A DNA stretch of 64,000 nt from Harmothoe impar (Eukaryota; Annelida; Polychaeta; Phyllodocida; Polynoidae): positions 39,343,360 to 39,407,359 of the forward strand of contig OX381714.1 in NCBI GenBank assembly GCA_947462335.1, read 5' to 3'. The notes beneath the pieces were generated by a model, which was given only the letters and a program-made list of their open reading frames with translations, did not search any database and was not told where the DNA came from. Positions 46,851 to 58,228 of this stretch are shown here, in pieces. Made by a program: the position numbers and the translations under genes. Each line of letters starts with the position of its first letter. Within the stretch, counting starts at the first letter, position 1.

Positions 46851-47039
46851 TATACGACCTCCACCAGGTGGATCGTATGTTGTATGAAGCGTTTTTGACA
46901 ATCAGACTCAAGATATTTACCTGTCTAAACACGGATATCGATATGTGGGTACTATAGTCTAGAGTAATGCAGCTGTTACCTGTACGCTACTATTACTGAT
47001 GAGTCTGTCAACCAGACGGTGAATTAGTACTACCGTACA

Positions 47040-47178
47040 TATACACTGATAAGGCAAAACAAGGTAGGGATAAGGCAGGGTAAAACAAGGAAAGGTATAG
47101 GGTAGAACAAGGAAAAGTAGGGTAAGGCAAGCTAGAGGAGGAATTAACTACTTAGGTGAGTGCAAAGCAAGACATAAC
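47040..47178. repeat. Degenerate GGCAARGTAGGG minisatellite
   Basis: AAGGCA/ACAAGG/GTAGGG words repeat loosely; the same sequence type continues at 48625-49320 beyond the inserted MITE. Confidence 0.7.
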
Positions 47179-47183
47179 ACAAG

Positions 47184-48619
47184 CAGGCCCGTAACTAGCC
47201 CTCTTCATGGGGTGGTTTGTTCTTGGATATGGTGGAACTTGACATGATTATTTCAATGGTGGAACTGGACTTTTTTAATATGAGTTGGAATTTTGTGTAT
47301 TATATTTAAAGAGAAGGCTGAGTTTCATGTATCTTATCAATCTTTCATAGTTTTCTCTCTAGAATCCTTAATAATTGTCCGATTGACAAGCCGTAAAAAA
47401 TGAGATGGAGACAATTGTTTCCTCTTTCCAGTCAGATAGATATGTCAACGATGTAGAAGATGCCATACAGAATACCACGGGGTATATATACGCCGACGAC
47501 CTGGCACTGGTCTGTTCTGCCAGAACCCCGGAGCGGGTACGGTCACTTCTACAACAAGACTCAACATCTTTATGTGCTTGGAGCAACAAAAACCAACTGA
47601 CAATCAATGAGGACAAAACCAAAGTCCTCTGGACATATCCGGCCACCTCGCCCATCGACACTACAAACCTAGACATAAGAATGAATGGAAGCATCCGGGA
47701 TGTTACACACACCTTCAACTACCTAGGAGTAGTCATAGACCGTCACCTATCTTTCGGCCAACACCTACAGAAAGTGATTGGTACAGTCCGGGGCAAGTAC
47801 ACTCAGCTCTGGAACGCCAGGAAGGAAACTGATAAGCCCACTACCATGATGATATACAAGACCATGGTACTGCCCTGCCTTGAATACTGCCCACTCCTGT
47901 TGGACAGTGGCCCAAGTTGGGCTGTGAAGAAGCTGCAGGTCATCCAGAACGACTGTCTGAGAATTGTCAACAACATCCATGATGCTAGGGAGGTGAATGT
48001 AGACCAGCTACATACTGACGCCTCATTAGAGAAACTACATGTCAGAAGGAATCGACAGATCCTGAACTTCATGTACAAGCGAGCACTTGATAGTGAAAAC
48101 CAGCTAGTACCGGCCAGAGCACTCCGAGGAAACATCAAACCGAAATTCAAACTACGGCGTCCAATCAAGAACTGCTATCTAAATAGCCCCGAGTATAGAG
48201 GATCCCGTCTATGGGACAGGCTCACTGCAGAACAACAAAGAAGTGCCACTAGGGACAGCTTCAGTAAGAGCCTAAAGCCAGCTGACCTGAGGCCGCTAGA
48301 GAGGTTGCTGATCTAGAAATAACAACGACTCATACTGGCATGTAATACTCGGATCGCCAGACACTGGTCCTAAATTCATGTAGTCTTGTGTAGAAATCGC
48401 AGAAACAATCGGTATCGACTAGTGCTCTATACTAAACTATGATTTGTCTTGATGATATTAATATGGCATTTTCTTGAAAAACGTCTGTATCGCTTACGAA
48501 TGTTCATGCCAATAAAAATCTAAACTCAAACTCAAACTCATAGGGTGGAACACTTTTCCTCCTTCAGGGAGGTGGGGTGGTTCGTTTGAAACGACGAACC
48601 CCCCCTAGTTACGGGCCTG
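47184..48619. mobile_element. CAGGCCCGTAACTAG-ended MITE, opposite copy split by a LINE
   Basis: Left part 47184-47438 and right part 48541-48619 together align end to end with the inverted 46515-46850 copy. The 5-bp duplication ACAAG lies at 47179-47183 and 48620-48624. The gap is filled by a LINE (47439-48540). Confidence 0.9.
47439..48540 (+). pseudogene. 5'-truncated LINE (CR1/Jockey-group) inside the MITE
   Basis: 1102 bp. It enters inside the reverse transcriptase (YVNDVEDAIQNTTGYIYADD, with the catalytic YADD) and stays open for about 290 codons to a stop at 48314-48316. It passes SNKNQLTINEDKTKVLW, FNYLGVVIDRHLSF, YKTMVLPCLEYCPL, LQVIQNDCLRIV and SPEYRGSRLWDRLT. AATAAA at 48511-48516 and an (AAACTC)n tail (48522-48540) complete the 3' end. 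The endonuclease and early polymerase are missing, so it cannot move by itself. The unbroken frame points to a recent insertion. Comparison with the empty-site copy allows at most a 2-3-bp duplication (TA or ATA). The first eleven codons of the open frame (from 47405) come from the MITE, not the LINE. Confidence 0.88.
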
Positions 48620-48624
48620 ACAAG

Positions 48625-49320
48625 GTAGGACAAGGCAGGGTCTGGGGGTAGCAAAGGGCATACAAGTTAAGTATCTGGTGAAAAGCAGGATACGACAGGC
48701 ACATGATAGATGAAAGAATAAGGCAAACAAAATAGCACAGCACAGCAGGATTGCCATGGAAAGACAGAGGGCAAATCCAACTACCGGTACTCATGCAGAT
48801 AAGTGAGTTAGTGCAAGGGCATTTCTGAGCAGGGGAGTGTAGAGCGAATTCGCAATGCATGATGAATGCAGAGCAAGGTGGGTTATGACAGGGAAGGACA
48901 AGGCAGGGCAGAGCTAAGTAAGTGCTTAGTTAAGGATAACAACAGCAGGGCAGGGCAGGGCAGTAAATAGCAGACCAGCAGGACAGAGAATATATTAAGT
49001 ACGTATTGCTGACGGCAGGGCAGAGTCAGGCAGAGTAAAGTAAGCCTAGGCATCAGGGCAGAGGTAAACAGGAAAGGTGGAGGTGAAGACAAGGCAGACC
49101 AGTATAGAGTAGAGCAATGTATGGCAGAGAAGTACAGGGCAGAGCAGGACAGAGAAGAGCATGGTTGGGTAGAGGAGCATGAGCAACTTAGTAGAGCTAG
49201 ATTAGGATGGGAAAAACTAAATATAATAGCCCTTCCTCTAGTTAGCTCTAGCCAAACCGTGAATGATACCGTCAGATGCAGGGAGGGTAGGCCAAGACAG
49301 GGCAGTGCATAAAAAACGAG
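48625..49320. repeat. Degenerate GGCAGGGCAGAG minisatellite
   Basis: Loose repeats of GGGCAG/AAGGCA/AGAGCA over about 700 bp; purine-biased, with no gene. Confidence 0.7.
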
Positions 49321-51130
49321 GATACATTATGATAGAGCCTGGTCTACATAATCATAAATACAACGTAACACTTTAAACTCTATATATTATATGGTGGTTT
49401 TATGATAACATGTGCCCGCCTATCAACTGAGCATTCAACTGTTTCCTGTGCACGAATTCTTGTGACGTCATCAATTTGTGCGCATAGTCATAGTGACTAA
49501 TGGGCTTAAATTCTCTGTATGGCCGGTAATATGTAGATAGTTTGATGTTTGCTTGTGTACTCTGCATAGCCGTTAATACTGGTGTGTTAGAGATGAATCT
49601 AAGTTTCCTTATATCTCCGGGGTGCCTACAGCCTCTGTATATTTCCTCAGCATTATTATACCCCGTCTATGACGTGGCTGTCTCTATTGCATACCCTAAC
49701 ACTGTATAGAAATGGCCAGCTTCCCTCCGGCCCCACTTACAGTATGACTCCTCACACTCCATGTAATACAGTGTCAACAAACGCTGGCACCACCCCTGCG
49801 CATTTAAACTCCCCCAGCCCTCCTCCAGTAGACTCCATAGTATATGACCTGCCCATCATATCACCTCCCCCCCCCCCCCCCCCCCCCACCACCCCACCCA
49901 CACACAGACACTGCACACAGACACGTATTGACTACCACTCCTGACGCTGACGTCGCTATGGCAGATATCACATATTCGGTAGGCTTTTCTATTCCAGCAG
50001 ATTCCTGTGTGTGTGTGTTTGCCCCTGCCGTTGCCATGGAAACTGTGTGCAAACAAGGGTTCTGTCCAGGGACGGCGTGTCTCCCCATCCGCCAGGGACG
50101 ACGACACCATACTGCAATCCTCCATGCTGGTATATGCAGTACAGAATGCAAGGAGCACCTCCTTTGAGTGTGGACCCACGTTCACTGTGATTCTACACTT
50201 ATTCCAGGCACTAGGCAGTGGTCAGTGGTGGTAGACATCGAAGGGCTTTTCAGATATATCGAGGGCGACACTGGTTTTGGGTCACCTCCTGATACTGAAA
50301 CAAAGAAGACAATAAAAGCCACAATCAAGTGGGTGTCTGAGACAATGAGATCCACGTAGAACGTGGGGAATAAAGTCGCCTACATGAATTGAAAAAGGGA
50401 ATGGGAAAGGGAGACAATGAGAGAGGGAGAGAGAGAGACAGACAGACAGACATACAGACAGACAGAGAGGGAGAGAGATAGAGAGACAGACAGAGAGACA
50501 GAGAGGGAGAGAGACAGAAAGACAGAGAGACAGACACAAAGAGGCAGAGACAGCACGACAGAGACCCAGACAGAGAGGTGGTGGGCATAGATTCTGCTTA
50601 ATGCGATTGTCGCACTGCAGGATGTTTTCTAGTAATACAATCCTATACTTTTTACCCAGCATGCAAATTGCCTGCACCACCCATGTCGGTGAGCAAACAG
50701 CCTCTGTGACGTCATTGCTTAGTCTCGATTTCGGATTAGCAAAGCTGAGAGATGCAACGCCAAGCAATGGATGCAATGGGTTTTAATTTTCTTCTTATTT
50801 CATTCAAGCTATTGCTCACTATTTATGAAACGGACTTGCAGACCAGGTGCATCCTGATAGAAATGGTACACCAAAATCACTAATTGAAATGACTAAAACC
50901 GGTTCCCTGTTGGGTTTCCGTTTTGTACACTCATCCATTATGTCCAGCAATTCCTTTAATTCCTATTTCTCCACCAACATTAAATTTGTTCCAAAACGGA
51001 AATGCTGGATATCAAGGAGCAACCATGCTGGATATTACGGATTAGATCTGCGGGACACAGTGTACCGGCTGGAGGTAACCAAGCCATAATATCAATCATG
51101 TCGAGTATAGGTGTATATTATGCTGATATG
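49321..51130. other. Intergenic sequence with C21 and GACA/GAGA tracts
   Basis: C21 at 49867-49887; (GACA)n and GAGAGG repeats at 50410-50580. Frames over these tracts are low complexity. No supported gene. Confidence 0.55.
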
Positions 51131-51202
51131 CACAGAGAAAAGAAACATGTGACCCAACTAGCTAAAGACTCACCCGTGGGGAATTTTAAGTACTAACTTT
51201 GG

Positions 51203-51216
51203 CCACCAGGGGGCAC
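51203..51216 (+). promoter_or_regulatory. CTCF-consensus match
   Basis: CCACCAGGGGGCAC satisfies the core CTCF consensus CCASYAGRKGGCRS at every position. It lies 17 bp before a perfect hairpin. A chance match is possible; CTCF use in this species is inferred. Confidence 0.35.
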
Positions 51217-51233
51217 CAGAAGGGCTAAAGAGT

Positions 51234-51296
51234 ATGATTCAAGTAAAAATGCTCTAGGATGATAATATTATCCTAGAGCATTTTTACTTGAATCAT
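51234..51296. repeat. Perfect 27-bp-arm hairpin
   Basis: ATGATTCAAGTAAAAATGCT...GGAT (51234-51260) and its exact complement (51270-51296), with a 9-nt loop. Confidence 0.95.
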
Positions 51297-51310
51297 GCTC
51301 ATATTATTTT

Positions 51311-51640
51311 GTGTGTAGAATGCAATGGACCCATTAGAATTACTGCTAACATTTCATATTTGAAATGCAAAAAGAACGTTTTCGATGAAAAAAAAGGTTC
51401 TAAGACACTTTTTGGTTACCATGGAAACCATTCCATCACACACAATGGGAAATAATTGTCCTTATCTCAAATGTTACTCAAAACTGAAAACAAATGGTAA
51501 CAATTCCTTCTAGAACGAAATTTAGACTCCAAAATCCCTTTTTACTTGGTAACTTATCAATAAAACTGATTTTTCATAATTATCACTATTTATTATGGGA
51601 TACAATGCTTTTAGAGCTTATTTACCATTTTTCTCCTCGG
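51311..51640. repeat. Dispersed repeat, relative of 43080-43500
   Basis: Shares TTGGTTACCATGGAAACCAT, TTCCTTCTAGAACGAAATTT and a TTATCACTATTTATTATGGG-type phrase, in order. Confidence 0.65.
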
Positions 51641-51691
51641 ATGGGTCTTTTCCCTAGCCTGGTCACACATAGTAAAAAGCCCAAGCTGCCT

Positions 51692-51903
51692 CCGCATTGA
51701 CTGTACCTTCACTTGTGGAGCCCTGACTCTTATTTGACTCCCTTAGGGAAGCCAGGGAGTTAAGTGACTCCTACATTGCTCCCTTAGATCAGCCAAGGAG
51801 TCACATGACTTCCTCAGTCAGCCAGAGCTCGCATAGAGAAGGGACTCACTCTGGAGGCAAGCAGAACTCCCCTTTAATTTGACTCTTTTTCCTTTCTCAG
51901 TGA
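51692..51903. mobile_element. GGAGTC/GACTCC-rich element, copy 2 (right part)
   Basis: GACTCCCTTAGGGAAGCCAG and further GACTCC words, ending GACTCTTTTTCCTTTCTCAG, as in 17769-17964. A possible left end, GCACAGAGAAAAGAAAC, is at 51130. Confidence 0.5.
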
Positions 51904-54649
51904 AATTAAGATATGTAGTTTTCGAGTTGACTCTCTATATAAGAGGACTCTTGCACCACCTCAGCCCTACCGCCGGCGTTTAAAGATGACCACTCCCTAT
52001 GAATGTTGAGACTGTACCTTTAGCAGCATTGTCTCTGCTGATAATTCGATAATATCAGTCTTTTGATACGACCAATGGGGTTTGATAACATTATGTAACA
52101 TTTACTCCTATTATATACATATAGCATGCATAGATATACGAGTCATATATAATAGTATAGGGCGCTGTAACAAGATATGCGAGTCGCAAACATTCATAGC
52201 AAAAATCCCATTTGCAGCGAAATGGGTTTGATGGAGTGAGCAGGAATCGGATCCCGATGGGTAAAGATGCATGGGGATCGAGTCGTGAAGACTGGCCAGT
52301 CTGCAGAAGTGTTTCTGGACGAGACCAATGTTGACCCAATGACTACTGTCAACAGCCACCCGCCAGGTACAGCCCAGCCACTGACAGCCTCCATCAGCCC
52401 AACATATTCGCTGGTTCCAGTAGTGAATAGCCCACTCCTGACTGTTTCCTATAGTTAAGGGGTTGGCTTGTCTACTTATGTAGAATATGTAGTAGTATTT
52501 CACATTTGCCTATTGTTTTCCTCGGTATATTGTTGGGGGATTCTGAAACTGACTCTATAGCTGTGGAGCCTAAAAGGCAATGGGGTGTCTATCTATTAAG
52601 CAATTGCTGCTACATATTTATTATAGTTTCATATCTCATTTATGTAAATAACTATTGTGTTATGACGGTTTGCAGAGATGGTAGCCATAAGAAATAGATG
52701 ATCTAACACATCCAATAAGGGCACTATCTTTAACTACATGTATAACGAAAACTGAGTGCATCTAATGTAAATATCCTGTGTGCATCGATTGAAGTCTGGT
52801 CTAATTCGCCTGCAGAAATCGTCTAGAGCGCACTGGGGAAGAAAATCGGCATGATGTTGGGGAGGATGGAAGTATTTTGGAATCATTTCAGTGTGCAGGC
52901 AATATAGAGTGCACTAGGTTCAGACCAGTAGACATCTTCTGTAGCTTCTATTTATGAAGGGAAAGTAAAAAGTCGCTGCTGCCAGATTTTAAATGTGATG
53001 AGGGAAATGACAGACGGTATCAGTGCTCAGCATAGCCATCAGTGTTGTGACATTTATAACATTGAGTTTTAGTTGTTTTGAAACAATTTTATTGCATGGC
53101 GCCTCCTATTATTGTAGATATACGAAATAGTCATTTGGAGACATTCTACACCATGTTTAGGACCTAAACAGACCACACATGAGGATCCCTTCTGCTGAGC
53201 TACTCACCTTTAATATTGAAAAAAAAACCAACACATTTTAATAAAAAGAAAGAGTGAGGAGCCAAGCTGCAAGGGTCTGCAGGAGGCGGAGCATCCTTTC
53301 CGCGTGGCTGCACACATGGCATGCAGGTTCATCTCTTAATCTGTCCTTCTGGTTTTAATCATGTAGAAACAGTGAAAACAAACAGCATACAAAGCAAGTC
53401 GATGCTAGTAAGAGTTATTATGAATAAAGTATTATTAATAGATGCAGCTTCTAAGAACGAGGGTCATAATTATGTGTTCATCATTATATTGGTTTAACTA
53501 CTATAGCGATTTCATTCAATCATACCCACATAATAATATGATAAGTTATAAATATCATAATATTAATTAGACACATTTTGACGATCTACTAAGAAAGGGG
53601 CGGTCCTGGAAAGTTGAGGTAGTACATATCGCAATAACATTTTATACAGTTTGGTCGCATTTGAAGCTTCTTCTATGGACCTGCATGTTAACCATTAAGC
53701 CTAATTCAACAACGTTTGATGTTGTGTTGATTCAAACATCACAGCATTATAGAACACTACACAGAAAAAAAGTGAACGTCAGCCTGATTAGTGACACTAC
53801 CTCCAAAACATAGTCAGGCAGTTTTGATAGTTAGTGAATGCTGGTCTCTCTGGACTATCCTTTTAGTGTCCAGCATTTCCAATTTGCTTGCTAGGAGTCT
53901 AGCAATGCAGGAATGGTGGACTCTTGGAGCCTTGGACGAGAGACACAATGAGCCTAGCATTGTACACTGTTCTACACTAAAACAGGCTAACGCCATTATT
54001 ATGCTGGCATTTAACAAGTATAGCAAAAAGACAAAGATAATGTACGTACTCTACCACTCATGTCCTTCTTGTTGCATCAATCAATTGCTTTGAATTCATT
54101 GATTGAAAGGATTTGATGTTTACTCCGCCATGTAGTGATTGTGTAAAATCCCAGGCGTCACATGGGTTTAGGGCGACCGTTTTTGTTCCTACGACCTGGA
54201 TAGACAGGTTGAACCGATGGCAGATTCGGTTCATAACATGGAGTTTCATAAACATGTATAATTATATGAATGAACATTCAGCCAATGTATCCAAGTCCTC
54301 TTGCTATACGGGGGTGACTTTAATGGCTAGTAAATTTGTCTATATTATACTCTTCAAAGTGTCATTATAAGGCTACTTGAATAAAACACTCGTTTCTCAT
54401 CACTAAGCATTGGAAAATATGATGAGGGAGCTTTTTCATCCTTTAGTTTTTTACACTTAAGTTGATAGACTTAATTGATAATCAGACATCGGGAAATGTA
54501 AGTTATTTCTATCCCACTGCATTGCTGACTTTACAAGCCGCGATTTGATACTGAACATGGCAATGTTTGTCAGTTTTTATCACATTTATTTTTTCAACTC
54601 TTCTTTCCCACCTCAAAACCAATTTCTGTGATGCGTGCGGTCCCGAAAC
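51904..54649. other. Intergenic sequence
   Basis: No supported gene. An ACACAGAAAAAAAGTGAACG word at 53760 resembles the ACACAGAAAA terminal motif. Confidence 0.5.
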
Positions 54650-55238
54650 GGCAAAAAAAAGTGTGTTCCAGGAAACATGGTCAAAAAAATCAGGAAGGGT
54701 AGCTTGGATTTTTAATTCATTCAAAATTCTTAAAATGTTGAGGGAACCTGGGCCATCGGGATGATTCACTGATTCTCCAAGTAAATACGAATATCACGCC
54801 ACGGTTAGATATTCTTATCAAAAAGTAATTTCCTGAGGTCAGACAAATAACTAGGCCACTGAAATAGTGGGAGCTTGTTCTGCCTGACCAAACATTAATA
54901 TTGAAAAAAAGAAACGTTCCCAAAAGATTGTGCAAACACTATAATTATATGGTCGACCCTACTTGAAGCCAAGGGAGTGATCTTTTTTTTTCAACAACGT
55001 GGGGGTTTTCGCACTCTGCACGAAAACGTCCATATGTTTTTTACACCCCCTCAGGCAAGGGGTCAAATCCTTACACCACCCCCCCCCCCCCTACGGGTCA
55101 GAAATCGGTGTGTGCGAGCCCTTTGAGGCATAGTAACGCTACTTTTTATAACCCCCTGGTCAAGGGGGTCGAAATGTGTTGTTAGAAAAATGATCACTCC
55201 CTAAGGTCGGGTTATGTGGAACTATACCTTTTTTGGCC
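54650..55238. mobile_element. GGCCAAAA-family element interrupted by a GGGAGTG MITE
   Basis: The left end GGCAAAAAAAAGTGTGTTCC and right end GGAACTATACCTTTTTTGGCC are diverged versions of the 4404-4812 family. The GGGAGTG element at 54973-55201 lies inside. Confidence 0.65.
54973..55201. mobile_element. GGGAGTGATC-ended MITE, copy 3 (nested)
   Basis: 229 bp, GGGAGTGATCTTTTTTTTTC to GAAAAATGATCACTCCC. Flanks are CAA (54970-54972) and TAA (55202-55204), a duplication with one change. Its interior resembles 20897-21212 (TTTGAGGCATAGTAACGC-type phrase). Confidence 0.78.
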
Positions 55239-56245
55239 TAATACTGCAAAAGGGCGAGTAATGAAAAAAGATAATTCCCCGTGATGTGTGGTCATGTGAC
55301 ATTGGACTGATACACTGTATTTTGCCAATTAGGACAATGTTTGACCTCTGATATTGGCTCGGATGTGGCCTAAATGCTGAACTGATGGCTCCTAATTAAC
55401 CATGCTGCTTGTTGTAAGAGGATTGCACAGGTAGAAAAGAGAGTACACAATATTAGAAAATAGATTATAGAGATAAGTTAATAAGTAAAATTCATGCGAG
55501 TTACTGTTAATTCATCCAGTGCAATGTATATAAAAGCAATGAAAGTATGGGAATATATTGGGCCTAGATGATTATTATGTTATTCAAAACACTTAAAGTT
55601 TAAATGTACCTCTACTTCCCACATCATTTTTGAAAATCATTTCATGAATAAGAATACTTTATAAATTCGAAGAAAGCATAGTAGTACCGTAGAAACTATA
55701 AGCGCCAGGGTCTCAAATAATTGCCGACCCACTCTTGAATGGGTCAATAACGGTATGAGTGGCCAATCCCAAGTTTCCCTGGAACTGATATATCATCTAG
55801 GGTAACACCACCCCCCCCCCCTCAATTTGCCAGATTAGATCGCCTGGCTAGCGTCTGTTGGATCAGTGGCCTTTTGCATAACCCCTGGAGAACTCTGAAA
55901 ATTGCAACGCCCATGAGGGGGGGGGGGATTGTAAGGTGTAAGGATTTGTGTATTGCAGAGGGCCTGTGGGCTATTTCAGAGCAATGCTGACAAGAACATA
56001 AATGTGTTGCTAAATGTCCAATTGTTCTACAAAAGACCACAGTGCTTAATGCTGATATGAATCTCGCGAGATTATATATATTTTTGGTCATTTGCGAAAC
56101 ATTGTCATGGAAATAACGAGCATGATGTTCTACGGACTACTGCAGGACTGTTGGATATTTCGCAACACATTTTATATAAGAATTGGATAGTTATTGTAAT
56201 AGATGATAATAATTATATTATAGTTGGATACTAGTAGTTGATAGT
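55239..56245. other. Intergenic sequence
   Basis: C-run near 55810 and G-run near 55917; no gene recognised. Confidence 0.5.
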
Positions 56246-56307
56246 CATGTAGGGTGATGGTCACATGCCTATATATAGGCCTAGTTATGTGACCACCACC
56301 CCACATG
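56246..56307. repeat. 62-bp hairpin
   Basis: CATGTAGGGTGATGGTCACA pairs with the complement ending ACCACCACCCCACATG, around a TATATA centre. Confidence 0.7.
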
Positions 56308-56842
56308 ATCCGATCTTGGAAATATAGACATTGTCTGGCTTAGCCCACATGTAGAATATGATTCGTGTATGGTAATGCTCACGTAATCTACACGTAAAAT
56401 AGGATCATGAATGGTGATCATCCCAAATCCATAATGTTAGAATAGGATCATATTAGATCACGTATATGATCTATATAGTATCCTCTGTAGATATAATTGT
56501 ATTGATCACATATCTTTGCCATGTTTAAACTCACATTTGCGTATACTACTGTCTAATGTAAAAAAAAACCAACATGATCAGCGAAGATTTGGGAGATCTG
56601 TACGTTAATGATTTGGCATGATTTGGCAAAATATGAAACTATTTGATAGCCCATAATGTTTTATCTCAAATGTTCACTGACGCAGCCAGGTACTCTGCAT
56701 TATACCACTGCGGAAATACATGATGAATTTCATGCAATTAGGTTTGATAGGTTCTCATTAACGAGATACTCATGCCATGCTTAATCCCTTTATCAAGATA
56801 CTTTAATCCAATACTCACGTTGATCAATAAAACTATGGACCA

Positions 56843-56917
56843 ACACACACAGAAAAGTGAGAGTCATTGTCGCTAAAACTACCCTCACCTGAGGGTCAGG
56901 CACTGAGGGTGAACACT
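56843..56917. mobile_element. ACACACAGAAAAGTGAGAG MITE, one arm only
   Basis: Matches the left half of 31834-31955, including TTGTCGCTAAAACTACCCTC, then stops after CAGGCACTGAGGGTG. The matching right arm is absent. Confidence 0.7.
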
Positions 56918-57066
56918 TAAGGAATGAAAGCCACTTTTAAACCTATGTTTGACTCTAGTTGTGTTGGTTATATATTTTAAAATCACCAAAATAAAATTAT
57001 GTGATATTTTGTTCTGCAAAAGACCACAGATTCTCATATATACGAATAAGAAGGGGTGTAAGAAGC

Positions 57067-57327
57067 ATGGCACAATTACCATTACTCACGACGTCCAGAT
57101 CAGATGTGTCTGACTATGGTAATCACGGCAATACACAAACCGTCGTTTCCTCCAGAGATTACAGCAATATCAAAACCAGGTCGTTTCCTTCGCAGATTCC
57201 TTATCTATGTCCCTCCCTGACCCACCTGCCTACTGCGCCAAGCCCAGGATCGATAGTGGATCACGGTCGGCCAGCCACCCCTATTGACCTTAGTACCCTG
57301 ATTACCCGTGCCGGCGGAGGCTTATAG
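57067..57327 (+). other. Unidentified open frame, 86 codons
   Basis: Starts MAQLPLLTTSRSDVSDYGNH and ends in a Pro/Ser-rich stretch. The middle encodes two loose repeats (YGNHGNTQTVVSS and YSNIKTRSFPSQ), reflecting a DNA duplication of about 45 bp. Composition is less repetitive than the other open frames, so a coding exon is possible, but no domain is recognised and no splice context is clear. Confidence 0.2.
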
Positions 57328-57339
57328 AGACAGGAGAGG

Positions 57340-57780
57340 GATGGGGTGGCTGGGTCTGGGTCTGGAGAGAAGAGCTGGGAAGGCAAGACTGTAGGTTGGT
57401 TAAACGCGGATGGTTAAGGTAGTAGGGGGTAGGGGGAGGGAGAGGGGAAAATAGGAGAAGGGACAGTCGAGTGGGCAGGGGGCAGGAGACAGGAGGGATG
57501 GGGAAGAGAGTGGAGAAGGGACAGTAGGGGGCAGGGGATAGGAGGGATGGGGAGAGAGAGCTGAAACCATGAGACAGGAGGGACGGGAAGTAAGAGAGGA
57601 GATGAAAGGGGACAGGGGGCAGGAGAAAGGGGGGAAATGAGAGGAGAGGGGACAGGGGGCAGGAGAAAGGGGGGAAATGAGAGGAGAGGGGACAGGGGAC
57701 AGGAGGGAGGGTATGAGAGATGAGACGAATGGCGGGGCTATTGCGGAGGGAGATGAGGAGGCATTTGAAGGAGAGAGGAA
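57340..57780. repeat. Polypurine tract with 40-bp tandem units
   Basis: About 440 bp consist almost wholly of A and G on this strand. Within it GACAGGGGGCAGGAGAAAGG starts at 57611 and 57651, with a third partial start at 57691 (period 40). Such tracts can form triplex or G-quadruplex structures. Confidence 0.85.
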
Positions 57781-57928
57781 GGTATTAACGAGAAATTAGA
57801 ATCATTGAAGGGTAGACAGTGCAGTCAAGAGGGGGTCTAGATAGGTGGCAGATAAGAGGATACCATGCAGAGAGGGAGTAGTGCAGGTTAGAGCAAAGAA
57901 CGGTACAGGGCTAACCCCGTTGGTGAGC

Positions 57929-58053
57929 TACCCAGATAGCAAATATGCTTTGGCCTATGGTCGAACCAATGTCCGAAGAACAAGTCCCTGTTGGTATTCT
58001 GATATTTTTGGTCTAATCACTGGCCCAATACCGGCTTATGATTACCAGGGGTA
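57929..58053. mobile_element. Deleted relative of the TACCCAGGTA element
   Basis: TACCCAGATAGCAAATATGC on the left and TTACCAGGGGTA on the right, with CACTGGCCCAATACC inside; 125 bp. Confidence 0.55.
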
Positions 58054-58228
58054 ACACCTGTTGAAATAATGTCGGGCCAAAATTAAAGGGTGGCTCCTTT
58101 GAAATAGGGAGTCGAATCTACCCCCTTTACTTCTATATGCATAACCATCATACAGTGCATTATTTTGGTGCAAGGCCTCAGCGGGATATTTACAGGGCAT
58201 TGATGCATCCCTTTCTACCCAACTTCAC

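Noticed and set aside
49669..50185. Several open frames on both strands over the C21 tract
   Set aside because: All depend on Pro or Gly runs from the homopolymer and carry no domain.
50282..50776. 164-codon minus-strand frame rich in Ser, Leu and Cys
   Set aside because: It is the reverse of the GACA/GAGA simple repeat.
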